Of a stretch of 64,000 nt of DNA, positions 8,236-20,220 are shown one piece after another; positions within the stretch are counted from its first letter, which is position 1, and each line of letters opens with the position of its first letter. The stretch comes from Pseudanabaena yagii GIHE-NHR1 (GTDB taxonomy: Bacteria; Cyanobacteriota; Cyanobacteriia; Pseudanabaenales; Pseudanabaenaceae). The notes beneath the pieces were generated by a model. It did no database searches, was not told the DNA's origin, and saw only the letters and a list, made by a program, of their open reading frames with translations. A program made the translations under genes and the position numbers. The stretch spans positions 415,904-479,903 of the forward strand of contig NZ_JAAVJL010000003.1 of assembly GCF_012863495.1 (NCBI RefSeq), given 5' to 3'.

Positions 8236-11112
8236 ATGAAATCACCTCAGGCAATCACTAGTCCGAAAAAACATAGCAAGAAACTATTCCAAAGATTTCA
8301 GGGGATATCTCTACGTTCATTTGTGGTATTACCTTTCATGCTCCAAATAGTCGGTACTGTTGGATTAGTAGGTTATCTTTCCTTTAAAAGTGGTCAGCAA
8401 TCAGTAAAAGACTTAGCAGATAGATTGGAAATAGAAATCGCGAACCGTGTGGACAAAGAAACTAGTAATTTCTTAGATTCTCCCCATCTAGTTAACCAAG
8501 TATTACTTTCCACAATCTATAGCGAAAAACTAAATTTAGAAAATAGACAGGATCTAGAGAAATTCTTTTTTAATCAAGTTAAACATCATGGCATTGTTCA
8601 CTATCTTTTCTATGTTGACAATCTTGGCAACTTCACTGGAGTACAACAGCTTGATAATGGTGAGTTTATTGCCAAGTCTAAAGATAAATCAACAGGTGAG
8701 AATAGAAATATCTATGAACTTAATGAGAGAGGTCAGCGAGGTAAACTTATCAAGAGTGCCAAATTTGATAGTCAGGAGTATTTTTTGTTTGATCAGCCTA
8801 AAGACCTGAAAAACAGTATAAAAAAGGAAAGGGTAAATAAATCAATTTGGAGTGAAGTTTCACTATCTTCTAGTATGCTTGCCTTAGAAATCAAAGCAGG
8901 TACGGCTGTATATAACCAAGCAGGTGAAATCCAAGGTGTATTAGGAGTAGAAATCTTCTTAACCCAAATTAGTCAGTTTCTCCACAATCTCAATATTAGT
9001 AAGTCGGGAAATTCTTTGATCATAGAACGTTCTGGCGCGATCATTGCTAGCTCAACTGCGGAACCACCCTATATCAAGAAAAATAATGAGCAGGTGAGAC
9101 TCCTTGCAACTGAAAGCCGTGATCCTCTGACTCAGGCGATCGCTAAACATTTATTACAAAAATTTGGTAGCTTCGAGCAAATTAAATCTGCTCAAAAATT
9201 TGCCTTTGAGTTTCAAGGTGAACTGCAATTTGTCTATATTCAACCATTAGTAGATCCAAGGGGCATTGATTGGTTAACGATTATTGTGATCCCTGAATCG
9301 GATTTCATGACACAGATCTATGCTAATACCCGTACCACTGTTTTACTTTGTGCCTTAGCTTTAGCGATCGCGATTGGTTGCGGATTATTAACTTCTAGAT
9401 GGATTGCACGACCTATTTTACGTTTGGGGACAGCCTCGGTCGCAATCACCCAAGGAGATTTAAATCAAAATGTAGAAAGCCCAAGCATCATTGAATTGAA
9501 GGTTTTATCTGACTCCTTCAATGAGATGGCGCAACAATTACGAACATCCTTTGAGAATTTAGATGTCACTAATCACAAGCTAGATCAGGCAAATCGGGAA
9601 TTAGAAACTACTAATCAAGAGTTAGAAATTAGAGTCGAGCAAAGAACTAACGAACTCCAGCAGGCTAAAGAACGTGCTGAAGTTGCCAATACGGCTAAAA
9701 GTGAGTTTCTCTCGAATATGAGCCATGAACTGCGGACTCCTTTGAATGCGATTTTAGGCTTTACCCAAATTATGACGCGCGATCGCAGTCTCAGCCAATC
9801 GCAAAAAGACAACCTAAATATCATTGGTCGTAGTGGAGAACATCTATTAGAACTGATTAATGATGTTCTGGATATGGCTAAGATTGAGTCAGGCAAAATC
9901 CTGCTACAGGAGACAGACTTTGACTTGATGGAATTGCTAGATCTGATAGTCGAAATGTTCCAAATACGTGTTGATGCTAAAAACATCTATCTCAATCTGG
10001 AAACATCGGCAGATCTACCACAATTCATCAAAACCGATGAAAAGAAACTACGCCAAGTTTTAATTAATCTCGTCAGTAACGCCGTTAAATTTACCCAAAC
10101 AGGCGGAATTACTATTCGCGTTTACCTTGGCAATTCATCGGCTTCTTTAGCAAGTGATGAAGCACATTCTGAACGCTTGAATATTTACTTCTCAATTACT
10201 GATACTGGCACTGGTATTGCAGAGCAAGAATTCGACAGGGTATTTGATCCCTTTGCCCAAACTGAGTCGGGACGCAAGTCAGAACAAGGTAGTGGTTTGG
10301 GTTTAGCAATTAGTCAGCAATTTGTGCAACTGATGGGGGGCAATATTACCTTTAGTAGTCAGGTTGGGGTGGGTACGACCTTCCAGTTTCATATCCAAGC
10401 TGAGCCAAGTAACTCTTCTAAGGTCTTCTCCACTAAACCCACACATCGCGTAATTGGGCTTGCACCTAGTCAATCTACCTATCGTATTTTGGTAGTAGAT
10501 GATCGTTGGGAAAATCGTCAAGTCTTAGTTCAACTACTCGCACCCATCGGCTTTGAGGTTAAAGAATCTGAAAATGGGAAAATTGCGGTAGAAGTTTGGG
10601 AACAATGGCAACCACATCTAATTTGGATGGATATGCGAATGCCTGTGATGAATGGCTATGAGGCTGCCACACAGATTAAATCCCATCTGAAGGGGCAAGC
10701 AACTACAATTATTGCACTGACAGCAACCAGTACCTTGGAAGAAGAAAGACAGGTGCTACTATCATCAGGTTGTGATGATTTTGTGCGTAAGCCATTCAAT
10801 GAAAAGATCATCTTTGACAAGATATCGCACTATCTGGGAGTTAGTTACATTTTTGAAGATTTTGACGAGCAAACTTCAGTAAGAATGAAGACTCCCGACC
10901 AATTTACTAGTGAGTCCTTATTGGTCATGCCAAAGGAATGGCTAGAACAACTTCATGTAGCTGCGTCTAAACTGAATGCTAATGATATCGACCTATTATT
11001 AAAGCAAGTACCTAAAGAGCATATTCAATTAAAAACAAAGATAGAAGAATATATGAATAATTTTGATTTTGATCAGATTATTGCTTTAGCCCAAGAGGTA
11101 CTTTACCGATGA
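8236..11112 (+). CDS. hybrid sensor histidine kinase/response regulator
   Basis: The 958-residue membrane sensor has TM1 at about 30-50, an extracytoplasmic cache-like sensor (55-365), TM2 at about 370-390, HAMP (about 392-445), a coiled coil, HisKA with phospho-accepting His497 ([10 protein letters not shown]), HATPase_c with NLVSNAVKF and GSGLGLAIS, then a receiver domain with Asp799 ([11 protein letters not shown]). The last 80 residues resemble the short helical tail common after such receivers. The next gene begins at 11109 and overlaps the stop by 4 bp, so the two are translationally coupled. The signal is unknown. Confidence 0.93.
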   Translation: MKSPQAITSPKKHSKKLFQRFQGISLRSFVVLPFMLQIVGTVGLVGYLSFKSGQQSVKDLADRLEIEIANRVDKETSNFLDSPHLVNQVLLSTIYSEKLNLENRQDLEKFFFNQVKHHGIVHYLFYVDNLGNFTGVQQLDNGEFIAKSKDKSTGENRNIYELNERGQRGKLIKSAKFDSQEYFLFDQPKDLKNSIKKERVNKSIWSEVSLSSSMLALEIKAGTAVYNQAGEIQGVLGVEIFLTQISQFLHNLNISKSGNSLIIERSGAIIASSTAEPPYIKKNNEQVRLLATESRDPLTQAIAKHLLQKFGSFEQIKSAQKFAFEFQGELQFVYIQPLVDPRGIDWLTIIVIPESDFMTQIYANTRTTVLLCALALAIAIGCGLLTSRWIARPILRLGTASVAITQGDLNQNVESPSIIELKVLSDSFNEMAQQLRTSFENLDVTNHKLDQANRELETTNQELEIRVEQRTNELQQAKERAEVANTAKSEFLSNMSHELRTPLNAILGFTQIMTRDRSLSQSQKDNLNIIGRSGEHLLELINDVLDMAKIESGKILLQETDFDLMELLDLIVEMFQIRVDAKNIYLNLETSADLPQFIKTDEKKLRQVLINLVSNAVKFTQTGGITIRVYLGNSSASLASDEAHSERLNIYFSITDTGTGIAEQEFDRVFDPFAQTESGRKSEQGSGLGLAISQQFVQLMGGNITFSSQVGVGTTFQFHIQAEPSNSSKVFSTKPTHRVIGLAPSQSTYRILVVDDRWENRQVLVQLLAPIGFEVKESENGKIAVEVWEQWQPHLIWMDMRMPVMNGYEAATQIKSHLKGQATTIIALTATSTLEEERQVLLSSGCDDFVRKPFNEKIIFDKISHYLGVSYIFEDFDEQTSVRMKTPDQFTSESLLVMPKEWLEQLHVAASKLNANDIDLLLKQVPKEHIQLKTKIEEYMNNFDFDQIIALAQEVLYR

Positions 11113-13367
11113 ATCCATTGACATCTTCCACACATAATATGTCTTCCGAAAGTCTTAATAGTTCATCTCATAAAGAACCCCTGATTTTGATTGTTGATGA
11201 TATACCTGATAATCTGCGAGTTTTATCTACGGCTTTGGCGGGGCATGGCTTTCAAACTCGTTGTGCTAAAAGTGGTGCGATCGCATTGATGGCAGTCAAG
11301 ACGACTTGCCCCGATTTGATCCTATTGGATATTAAAATGCCTGATATGGATGGTTATGAAGTATGTGAACATCTCAAAGCATTAGATACTACTCGTAATA
11401 TTCCCATCATTTTTTTAAGTGCTCTAGATGATGTAATCGATAAAATTAAAGCTTTTAGTTTAGGTGCTGTTGATTATATTACCAAGCCTTTTCAAGTTGA
11501 AGAAGTTTTAATACGTGTTAAATATCAATTAGCCCTAAAGACAGCTCAAGATGAGATTCAGAGACTTAATGAAGAACTGGAACAACGGGTTCAGCAGCGC
11601 ACTGTTCAATTAGCAAAAATAAATGAAGATTTAGCCCTTGAAATTGTTAAACATCAGCAAACAACAGAAGTTTTAAGAATAAGTGAAGAACGTTTAGAAA
11701 GTATTTTAAGCTCGATAGAGGATGTTGTCTGGTCAATAGATGCTAATACAGCAAAACTCATCTATTGCAATACCGCTTTAGAAAAGATCTATGGTTATCC
11801 AATCTCTAACTTTTTTGAGGATGAGCAATTTTGGTTAAAGGTAATTCATCAAGATGATCGTCCAAGGATTGAAAAAGCTAATCACAATGTTTTAACAGAA
11901 GGAGTCATCCATGACGAATATCGCATTCTCCGTCCTGATCAGGAAGTCCGATGGGTTAGCGATCGCCGATATCTGATTTACGATCAGCATGGCAAACCTG
12001 TGCGGATTGATGGCATTACCCGTGATATCACTGATCAAAAGCGTGCTGAGCAACAATTAGTCCATGATGCTCTCCATGATGCCCTCACGGGATTGCCTAA
12101 TCGCAATCTATTTATGGATCGGGTAGAGCAGGCTCTTAAATACAGCAAACGTCACCCTAAGTATCGATTCGCGGTGATGTTTATTGATCTAGATCGGTTC
12201 AAAATGATCAACGACAGTATGGGGCATACTATCGGCGATCACTTTCTGCGATCGATCGCCAAGTTACTAGAAAACTGTTTGCGATCGGTGGGGGATACGG
12301 TAGCCCGCCTTGGAGGTGACGAGTTTACGATTCTAATTGACGATATTCAGGAAGATAGTGAAGTCATCGCGATCGCTGAGCGGATTTTCCATAAATTCTC
12401 ACATCCCATTCAATTAGGTAATCACACGCTATTTCCTAGTGCCAGTATTGGTATTGCCATGAGTAATCAAGAATATATAAATGGCAGTGATTTACTCAGG
12501 GATGCGGATATTGCCATGTATCAGGCCAAGTCCTTTGGTAAAGGAAGATATGTTCTCTTTAATCAAGAGATGTATGAACAACATCTAAAAGTTAGTCAAC
12601 TAGACAGTGATCTGCATTATGCTCTAGAGCGAAAGGAGTTTGAGCTTTACTATCAACCAATTATTTCCTTAGCCTCAGAGCAGTTGGCAGGATTTGAAGC
12701 GTTAATTCGTTGGCATCATCCAAAACGAGGCTTAGTATCACCTAGCGATTTCATTCCCATAGCTGAAGAAACTGGTTTGATTATTGCGATCGGGGACTGG
12801 GTGCTAAACCAAGCTTGTCGGCAGATGCATATTTGGCAAAACAAATATGCATCTGCGAAAAATCTCAAAATGAGTATCAACCTCACCTGTCAGCAAATAC
12901 GCGAAAAAGATCTCATTGATAAACTAGATCGAGTATTAGCAGAAATTGCGATCGATGGTATCAATCTCCGTCTAGAAATCACTGAAAGCTCAATGATGGA
13001 TCAAGGCGAAGAAACGATCGCTAAATTAGAGCAATTACGCGCCCGCAATATTCAACTGAGCATTGATGATTTTGGTCAGGGTTACTCTTCTCTCAGCTAT
13101 TTACATCGATTTCCCGTAAATACCCTCAAAATTGATCGTACCTTTGTCGATCAAATGATCTCAGGTGGTCAAAATCTCGAAATTATTCGCACGATCATTA
13201 TTCTTGCCCATGCGCTTAATATGGATGTAGTAGCAGAAGGCGTAGAAACTCAACAACAAGTAGTCATGCTCAAGCAATTAGGCTGTGAGTTTGCTCAGGG
13301 TTATTTCTTCTCAAGACCTCTAACTGCTACTGCTGCTGAGCAAATAATCGCTGGCTCCTCTGAATGA
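11109..13367 (+). CDS. REC-PAS-GGDEF-EAL response regulator (c-di-GMP)
   Basis: This 752-residue protein has a receiver domain with Asp74 ([10 protein letters not shown]), a coiled coil (about 145-195), PAS/PAC (about 200-312), GGDEF (about 320-490) with an intact [10 protein letters not shown], and EAL (about 500-745) with [10 protein letters not shown]. Both c-di-GMP synthase and phosphodiesterase motifs look intact. The likely phosphodonor is the hybrid kinase encoded by the overlapping upstream gene. Together they would convert a membrane signal into a c-di-GMP change. It has no DNA-binding domain. Confidence 0.93.
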   Translation: MNPLTSSTHNMSSESLNSSSHKEPLILIVDDIPDNLRVLSTALAGHGFQTRCAKSGAIALMAVKTTCPDLILLDIKMPDMDGYEVCEHLKALDTTRNIPIIFLSALDDVIDKIKAFSLGAVDYITKPFQVEEVLIRVKYQLALKTAQDEIQRLNEELEQRVQQRTVQLAKINEDLALEIVKHQQTTEVLRISEERLESILSSIEDVVWSIDANTAKLIYCNTALEKIYGYPISNFFEDEQFWLKVIHQDDRPRIEKANHNVLTEGVIHDEYRILRPDQEVRWVSDRRYLIYDQHGKPVRIDGITRDITDQKRAEQQLVHDALHDALTGLPNRNLFMDRVEQALKYSKRHPKYRFAVMFIDLDRFKMINDSMGHTIGDHFLRSIAKLLENCLRSVGDTVARLGGDEFTILIDDIQEDSEVIAIAERIFHKFSHPIQLGNHTLFPSASIGIAMSNQEYINGSDLLRDADIAMYQAKSFGKGRYVLFNQEMYEQHLKVSQLDSDLHYALERKEFELYYQPIISLASEQLAGFEALIRWHHPKRGLVSPSDFIPIAEETGLIIAIGDWVLNQACRQMHIWQNKYASAKNLKMSINLTCQQIREKDLIDKLDRVLAEIAIDGINLRLEITESSMMDQGEETIAKLEQLRARNIQLSIDDFGQGYSSLSYLHRFPVNTLKIDRTFVDQMISGGQNLEIIRTIIILAHALNMDVVAEGVETQQQVVMLKQLGCEFAQGYFFSRPLTATAAEQIIAGSSE

Positions 13368-13410
13368 ATTCCACTTAACTTATAAACTTGTCTCCAATTC
13401 AAGTGGCTGA

Positions 13411-16400
13411 ATGATGCTAGTTAATATACCTGAATATCAAGTCATTGATCAGATTTACGATGGAACTAATTCTCTAGTTTACCGAGGTATCCGTCGGCAA
13501 GATAACCTGCCAGTTATTCTCAAGGTTTTAAATGCTGAGTTTCCTACAATTCAAGTTATTGGAAGATATAAATTAGAGTATGAAATCACTAAAAGTTTTA
13601 ACTCCAAATTTGTAATTAAGGTTTATGACTTTAGAAGGTATCAAAATAGCTTTGTCATTATCTTAGAGGATTTTGGAGGGGTTTCTCTAGCTCAATTTTT
13701 ACACAACCAAAATATTGATATTGCCGAAACATTAAAGTTAGCCATTAAAATCAGTGAAGGTCTGAGTCATGTTCATAGGTCAAATATAATTCATAAGGAT
13801 CTTAATCCGTCAAATATAGTTTTTAATCCAGTTACAGGACAGTTAAAACTAATTGATTTTGGCATAGCTTCGGCATTACCCAAAGAAACTTTAGTTCTCG
13901 ATCATCATGACATCCTAGAGGGGACTTTGGCATATATCTCTCCCGAACAAACAGGAAGAATGAATCGATCGCTAGATTATCGTACTGATATTTATTCGAT
14001 GGGGGTGACTTTTTATCAAATGTTCACGGGGGTGCTACCATTTATCTCTAATAATCCCTTAGAAGTAATTCATTATCATTTGGCGCTAGAGCCAGTTGCT
14101 CCATATTTGATAAATCGCCATATACCGCAGATACTCTCACGAGTTATCGTCAAAATGTTGGCTAAGAATGCTGAAGAGAGATATCAAAGTGCATGGGGTG
14201 TAAAAGCTGATTTAGAACAATGTTTATATCAATTACAAATTAAGGGGGAGATTGATAGTTTTGATTTGGCGCAACAAGATGTTACGGATAAATTTATCAT
14301 TCCTGAAAAACTCTATGGTAGATCCAGAGAAATTGAGAGCCTATTAGCAACTTTTACAAGGGTGACAGATCAGCCTAAGGATGAAAGCTCTGAGACAGTT
14401 CCCGAAATGATCTTAGTATCTGGATATGCAGGCATAGGTAAATCGCGATTAGTTAAAGAAATCCATCGAATTATTGTTCAAAATGATGGCTATTTCATAT
14501 CTGGTAAATTCGATCAATATCAGTGCAATATTCCTTACTTAGCTATTATTCAAGCCTTTCAGAGTTTAATCAAGCACCTACTTACGGAAAATGAAGATCG
14601 CTTAAATCTATGGCGATCGCGTATTTTGACATCCTTAGGTAGCAATAGTTATTTAATTACGCAGGTAATCCCTGATCTGGAATTAATTATTGGTAAACAA
14701 GCTGATCATGTTGCAATATCGAGTAATTTATCAGTAAATGAGTCACAAAATCGGTTTAATCGCATTTTTCAAAACTTTATTCGCATTTTTGCCCAAGCTG
14801 AACATCCACTTGTAATTTTTTTAGATGATTTGCAATGGGCAGATCTCGCCTCCTTAAAGCTGCTGCAAATCTTGGCAACCACATCCAGCCAACAATCTCT
14901 CCTTTTAATCGGGGCATATCGGGATAATGAAGTGAATTCTACGCATCCGATCATGCATATGGTGGAGAACATTCAGCAAGCAAACGGTATTATTAGTCAG
15001 CTTTATTTATCACCACTCAATCTGACGGATATCACTCAGTTTACGGCGAATGCTCTACATTGTTCTAGTATTACCGCTTTACCTTTAGCTGAGTTAATCC
15101 AACAGAAAACTGAGGGAAATCCTTTCTTTATGAATGAATTCTTGAAGTCTCTGTATGATGAAAAACTCATTAGATTTGACTATCATTCTCGCCAATGGCA
15201 ATGGTCAATCACCCAGATCCAAGATCAAGGGATTACGGATAATGTTGTGCTCTTAATGACCGCTAAGATTCAGAGACTAAATGATCGCACACAACGCTTA
15301 TTACAAATTGCGTCCTGTATTGGCAATCAATTTGATTTAGATATTCTTGTTTTAGCATCAGAGCTATCCTATGTAGAAACTATTCAGAGTTTAGTTTATG
15401 CGATCGCTGAAGGATTAATTATTACTGTGGGGAATGTCAATCAATCACTTTTCTATGGCATGGAGTTAACTAGCGATCGCCCACAGATTCTTTACAAATT
15501 CGCACATGATCGCATTCAACAGGCGGCATATTTATTAATCCCTGAAGCTGATAAACCAGTGCTGCACTATCGTATCTGCAGGTTGCTATTAGAGCAAACT
15601 GCAGATTCTGCCGAGCAACTGGAAAATCAAATTTTTATCATTGTGAGTCAGTTCCGATTGGGCAATCTGCAAGTCACTAATCAACAAGAGCGAGATCATC
15701 TAATACAACTTAATCTCCTTGCTGGACGCAAAGCGCGTTTATCCTATGCCTATGAGTCTAGTGTGCAATATTGCGAAACTGGGCTACAGCTTTTAGCTGA
15801 GGATGCGTGGATTCAGCATCCTCGTATGACAGAGAAATTACATCTAGAAGCTATAACTTCCTCTTTTCTCGCAGGAAAGTTTGAGCTTGTTGATCAGATC
15901 ATGGAGGTGATTAAGCCTTGGATTCCATTAATTCACGATCGAGTGAAATTTATAGAAGTCCAGATTCAATCTTTGATTGCTCGTAATCGCTTAAGTGAGG
16001 CGATCGCGATCGCGTTAGATGTATTGCAGCAGTTAGGGGTAACGATACCGCAAAATCCCACAGAGTTAGAGATCCAGAATGCTTTTCAGGTAGTTTCACA
16101 AAGGTTAGTGGCAACGGAAAATGTGCTCGATTTACCAAATATGAGCGATCCTCAAAAGCTAGCTGCAATTAATATTTTAAGCAATATGTCTTCGGCTACC
16201 TATATTGGATTTCCTGCTTTATATCCGCTAGTAGTCTTGAAGCAAGTGGAGCTATCTTTACAATTTGGAACTACCTTAGAAACTGCCTATGCTTTCTCCA
16301 CCTATGGATTGATTTTATGCGTAACTGGAGAAATAGAAATAGGCAATCAATCGGCTGATATTGCCCTTGCCTTGATGGAGAAGTTTCAAGCCTATAACTT

Positions 16401-19400
16401 TAAAGCCAAAATCTTCAATTTGATTTATCACTTTGTGCGTCCTTGGAAGCAACCTGCATATCATTCGATGATCCCTTTATTAGAAGGCTATCAAGCAGGG
16501 GTGGAATCAGGAGATTTAGAATTTGCCTCCTATTGTCTGTTTAACCATTGTCAAATTTCCTATTGGTCAGGTACAAATCTACTCAAGCTCAAACAGGATA
16601 TGGAAACCTATGGAGAGGCGATCGCAAAATCAAAACAGGCGATCGCTCTTAATTTCCATCAAATTGGACATCAAGCAGTTTTAAATTGGCTAGGGGAAAC
16701 GGAAAATTCGCTAGTTTTAACTGGTGAAGTTTACAATGAGATTGAACGCTTGCCCTTACATTTAGCTGCGGGTGATACCTATTCCACGGCTACTGCCTAT
16801 GTCCAAAAATTAATCTTAAGCTATCATTTTGGGAAACCACAGGATACTTTAGCGATCGCTGAACTTGCTAATCAATCTATTAGTGGGGCAACGGGAGCAA
16901 TTCAATTTGGCGCATTTTATTTCTATCATGCGTTAGCGTTATTAGCCAATTTAGAAATTGTTAGCGATCAGATAGTGAATGAAGCGATTTCCTATGATCT
17001 GAACAAGCTTTCTGTTTGGGCAAGCCATGCACCCACTAATTTTGCCCATAGATGTGAGTTAGTGCGGGCAGAGATGGCGCGAGTACTGGGTCAAAGAATG
17101 GAAGCAATGGATCTATATGATCGTGCGATCGCTTTAGCCAAAGAGCATCACTATATTCACGAAGAGGCTTTAGCCAATGAATTAGCTGCAAAATTCTATC
17201 TCAGCCAAGGGAAAATCACGATCGCCAAAGCCTATATGCGGGAAGCAAGATACTGTTATTTGCAGTGGGGAGCCGTAGCCAAGTTGCAATATTTAGAAAC
17301 CCATTACGCTGATACTTTGGATGTATTCTCCAGCTATCAAAAGTCTACGCTCAGTCCAAATCTTAAAAATCTGACACAATCCTCTTCAAGTGAATTGGAC
17401 AATCTCGATCTAGAGTCGGTTTTACGGTCTTCTCAAGCGATCGCTAGTGAGATCAAACTTGAGGAACTAATGGCAACATTAATGAATATTTTGATTGAGA
17501 ATGCGGGGGCGCAAACATGCTATTTACTATTGCCAGTTGATTTAGCAAGTTTGGGCAATTCCTCTCAATCTCAATGGAAAATAGAAGCCATTAAGGACAT
17601 TGGCTATGAGCAGGTTGTGGTGCAGTCAATTCCTTTAGATGAAGTCTCCGTTGATGGTTATCCCTACGTCCCAGTTTCCTTAGTCAATTATGTGATTAGG
17701 ACACATGAGCGAGTGGTATTAAATAATGCTATCCAAAGTGGTGATTTTCGGAATGATCCTTGGATCGTGAATTATCAAGTCAAATCCCTGCTCTGTCTAC
17801 CCCTGATCAATCGAGGGAATCTGAGTGCAATTGTTATTTTAGAGAATAATCTGATTAACGATGCCTTCACCCCAGAGCGATTGGCATTGCTGAATTTACT
17901 ATCCACGCAAGCTGCTATTTCAATTAGTAAGGCACGATTACTCAAACAACAATCTGAATTTAATCAATCTTTGCAAGCAGAAATTTGCGATCGCCAAGTA
18001 GCCGAAAAAGAGCGCGATCGTTTAATTGCAATCATTCAGGCTTCTACTGACTTTATTGGCATCGTATCGCCACGGGGAGAGGTACTATGGACTAATAGTC
18101 AAGCCAATAGATACCAAAGTCCCTACCTCGATCCAGAAACTAATTTATATATTCCTAATTGTCATCCTCAATGGGCTTTAGAAATTATTCAAAAACAGGG
18201 CATTCCTACGGCAATCAATGAGGGGATATGGGTTGGCGAAACAGCTCTATTAACCAAAGAAGGGATAGAAGTCCCTGTTTCGCAAATGATTATTGCTCAT
18301 AAATCTTCTCAAGGTGAATTGGAATATATTTCTACCATCATGCGGGATATCAGTGAGGCGAAAGAGCGTGAATCTGCTCTGAAGAAATCAGAAACTACAT
18401 TGCAAAATCTGGTGACAGGGACAGCCGCCGTGACAGGCAAAGACTTTTTCCCAGCTTTAGTAAAACATATCGCTGAGGCTTTGCATGTCAAATATGCTGT
18501 AATTACTGAACTAATTGGTAATGAGTTACATACTTTAGCCAGTTGTGCAGATGGAATCATGCTGCCGCCCACTACTTATTTCACCGCTTATACTCCTTGC
18601 GAACTAGCGTTACTCAATGGTGAGTTTATTTGTAACAGTTCAGTGCAGCAAGCCTTTCCCGAAAATGAAACTCTAGTCCTCATGCAGGCTGATAGCTACA
18701 TGGGGACTTCCCTCAAAGATGCTAGTGGTAATCCTATAGGGAATCTTTCCATTCTTGATGTACAACCGATTCAAGATATTCAACGCGCCAGAAATATACT
18801 GCAAGTATTTGCCGCAAGGGCTGCCGCCGAGTTACAACAAAAAACTACTAACGAAGCGTTATCTCAACTTAATCAGTCTCTAGAAGCTAGGGTAAAACAG
18901 CGCACTGCTCAACTAGAAGCTGCAAATCAAGAATTAGAATCATTTGCTTATTCCGTTTCCCATGATTTACGTGCACCATTACGGGCTGTTGATGGATTCT
19001 CGCGGATGTTACAGGAGGATTATGGCGATCGCTTAGATGATGAAGGTAATCGATTTCTCAAAATTGTGCGCGACAATGCCAAGCGGATGGGTGAATTAAT
19101 TGATGATCTTCTCAATTTATCGCGCTTGAATCGCAAGGAAATGGTGCGGCGATCTATTTCTATCAACGATTTAGTTCAACAATTATTAGATGAATTTACC
19201 TCAGAGTTAGCATCTCGACAAATTGAGTTTATTTTGGCTGATTTGCCAGACTGCCAAGCCGATGTGTCTCTGTTAACCCAAGTTTGGATCAATCTGTTAT
19301 CTAATGCGATCAAATACACGGGTAAAACGGAGAATGCTCAGATTGAAATTGGTTTTCAAATAATTGATGAAGAAATAGTGTACTTTATCCGAGATAATGG

Positions 19401-19593
19401 TGCTGGATTTGATATGAAATATGCTGATAAGTTATTCGGCGTATTTCAACGAATGCACCTTGAACGTGAGTTTGAAGGCACTGGGATTGGATTAGCGATC
19501 GTGCAGCGTATCGTGCAGCGTCATGGCGGACGGATCTGGGCAGAAGCTGCTGTCAATCAGGGTGCAACTTTTTACTTTACGATCCCCAACTAG
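13411..19593 (+). CDS. giant Ser/Thr kinase - AAA - GAF - PAS - histidine kinase
   Basis: This 2060-residue soluble protein begins with a Ser/Thr kinase domain (residues 10-275; HKDLNPSN catalytic loop, DFG motif). It continues with an AAA_16 ATPase (P-loop GYAGIGKS near 339), a long helical TPR-like region (about 720-1310), GAF (about 1340-1510), PAS (about 1535-1650), a second GAF (about 1660-1810), HisKA with His1851 (VSHDLRAPLR) and HATPase_c (NLLSNAIKYT, EGTGIGLAIV). The fused kinase types are a known cyanobacterial architecture, often near response regulators. Two adjacent ATGs (13411, 13414) are possible starts. It follows the GGDEF-EAL gene by 43 bp. Confidence 0.93.
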   Translation: MMLVNIPEYQVIDQIYDGTNSLVYRGIRRQDNLPVILKVLNAEFPTIQVIGRYKLEYEITKSFNSKFVIKVYDFRRYQNSFVIILEDFGGVSLAQFLHNQNIDIAETLKLAIKISEGLSHVHRSNIIHKDLNPSNIVFNPVTGQLKLIDFGIASALPKETLVLDHHDILEGTLAYISPEQTGRMNRSLDYRTDIYSMGVTFYQMFTGVLPFISNNPLEVIHYHLALEPVAPYLINRHIPQILSRVIVKMLAKNAEERYQSAWGVKADLEQCLYQLQIKGEIDSFDLAQQDVTDKFIIPEKLYGRSREIESLLATFTRVTDQPKDESSETVPEMILVSGYAGIGKSRLVKEIHRIIVQNDGYFISGKFDQYQCNIPYLAIIQAFQSLIKHLLTENEDRLNLWRSRILTSLGSNSYLITQVIPDLELIIGKQADHVAISSNLSVNESQNRFNRIFQNFIRIFAQAEHPLVIFLDDLQWADLASLKLLQILATTSSQQSLLLIGAYRDNEVNSTHPIMHMVENIQQANGIISQLYLSPLNLTDITQFTANALHCSSITALPLAELIQQKTEGNPFFMNEFLKSLYDEKLIRFDYHSRQWQWSITQIQDQGITDNVVLLMTAKIQRLNDRTQRLLQIASCIGNQFDLDILVLASELSYVETIQSLVYAIAEGLIITVGNVNQSLFYGMELTSDRPQILYKFAHDRIQQAAYLLIPEADKPVLHYRICRLLLEQTADSAEQLENQIFIIVSQFRLGNLQVTNQQERDHLIQLNLLAGRKARLSYAYESSVQYCETGLQLLAEDAWIQHPRMTEKLHLEAITSSFLAGKFELVDQIMEVIKPWIPLIHDRVKFIEVQIQSLIARNRLSEAIAIALDVLQQLGVTIPQNPTELEIQNAFQVVSQRLVATENVLDLPNMSDPQKLAAINILSNMSSATYIGFPALYPLVVLKQVELSLQFGTTLETAYAFSTYGLILCVTGEIEIGNQSADIALALMEKFQAYNFKAKIFNLIYHFVRPWKQPAYHSMIPLLEGYQAGVESGDLEFASYCLFNHCQISYWSGTNLLKLKQDMETYGEAIAKSKQAIALNFHQIGHQAVLNWLGETENSLVLTGEVYNEIERLPLHLAAGDTYSTATAYVQKLILSYHFGKPQDTLAIAELANQSISGATGAIQFGAFYFYHALALLANLEIVSDQIVNEAISYDLNKLSVWASHAPTNFAHRCELVRAEMARVLGQRMEAMDLYDRAIALAKEHHYIHEEALANELAAKFYLSQGKITIAKAYMREARYCYLQWGAVAKLQYLETHYADTLDVFSSYQKSTLSPNLKNLTQSSSSELDNLDLESVLRSSQAIASEIKLEELMATLMNILIENAGAQTCYLLLPVDLASLGNSSQSQWKIEAIKDIGYEQVVVQSIPLDEVSVDGYPYVPVSLVNYVIRTHERVVLNNAIQSGDFRNDPWIVNYQVKSLLCLPLINRGNLSAIVILENNLINDAFTPERLALLNLLSTQAAISISKARLLKQQSEFNQSLQAEICDRQVAEKERDRLIAIIQASTDFIGIVSPRGEVLWTNSQANRYQSPYLDPETNLYIPNCHPQWALEIIQKQGIPTAINEGIWVGETALLTKEGIEVPVSQMIIAHKSSQGELEYISTIMRDISEAKERESALKKSETTLQNLVTGTAAVTGKDFFPALVKHIAEALHVKYAVITELIGNELHTLASCADGIMLPPTTYFTAYTPCELALLNGEFICNSSVQQAFPENETLVLMQADSYMGTSLKDASGNPIGNLSILDVQPIQDIQRARNILQVFAARAAAELQQKTTNEALSQLNQSLEARVKQRTAQLEAANQELESFAYSVSHDLRAPLRAVDGFSRMLQEDYGDRLDDEGNRFLKIVRDNAKRMGELIDDLLNLSRLNRKEMVRRSISINDLVQQLLDEFTSELASRQIEFILADLPDCQADVSLLTQVWINLLSNAIKYTGKTENAQIEIGFQIIDEEIVYFIRDNGAGFDMKYADKLFGVFQRMHLEREFEGTGIGLAIVQRIVQRHGGRIWAEAAVNQGATFYFTIPN

Positions 19594-19649
19594 TGAACTG
19601 TAGAAGTGGCACTTTGTATTGCTGATGCTCATAATAAAATGTAATGCTC

Positions 19650-20111
19650 ATGACTGAACAATTTTATGAACAACCTGTCTTTATCTTGTTAGTTGAAGAT
19701 AACTCTGCGGACGCTGAGCTGGCGATTCGAGCTTTACGTCGTGGCAGAATTAGTAATCAAATTCAATTGCCATAAGATGGAGCGGAAGCCCTTGATTTTA
19801 TCTTTTGTCAAGGAGAATATACGCATCGTCAGATTACCGATCAACCTAAGGTGATTTTGTTGGATTTAAAACTACCTAAAGTGAGCGGCTTAGAAGTTTT
19901 AAGACAATTAAAATCTGATCCTCGTACTCAAATGATTCCCGTTGTGGTATTAACTTCTTCGGCGGAAGATAGTGATGTGATTGAAAGTTATAAGCTAGGA
20001 GTTAATAGTTATATTGTTAAGCCCGTTGACTTTGAACAATTTAATAAAGCAGTTGAACAATTAGGCTTTTATTGGTTATTAATTAACCGATCGCCAGTTA
20101 CAGCCTATTGA
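19650..20111 (+). pseudogene. Rcp1-like single-domain response regulator with in-frame stop
   Basis: From ATG 19650 the frame reads MTEQFYEQPVFILLVEDNSA, a receiver start, then meets TAA at 19773-19775. The same frame continues with [10 protein letters not shown], phosphoacceptor [21 protein letters not shown] and the conserved KP (VKPVDF). A normal Rcp1-type protein has about 145 residues, and the two halves together give 153 codons. Relatives have a sense codon before DGAEALDF. A single-base change (for example GAA or CAA to TAA) would explain it, as would a sequencing error. It lies 57 bp after the giant kinase and would have been its natural partner. Confidence 0.85.
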
Positions 20112-20125
20112 GGCTTAAATTAGTA

Positions 20126-20176
20126 CAGAGAAATTTTTGAAAGCACGGCTTCGCCGTGCTTTCAAAAATTTCTCTG
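20126..20176. repeat. hairpin repeat, copy 2 (right of signalling block)
   Basis: A 24-bp perfect stem (20126-20149 with 20153-20176) with loop ttc follows the response-regulator remnant by 15 bp. Its outer arms match the repeat at 8110-8160. Confidence 0.75.
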
Positions 20177-20220
20177 GGTTTCAAGTCAGAACAAAGCACT
20201 GTACTTAAAGTACTAAGTAG

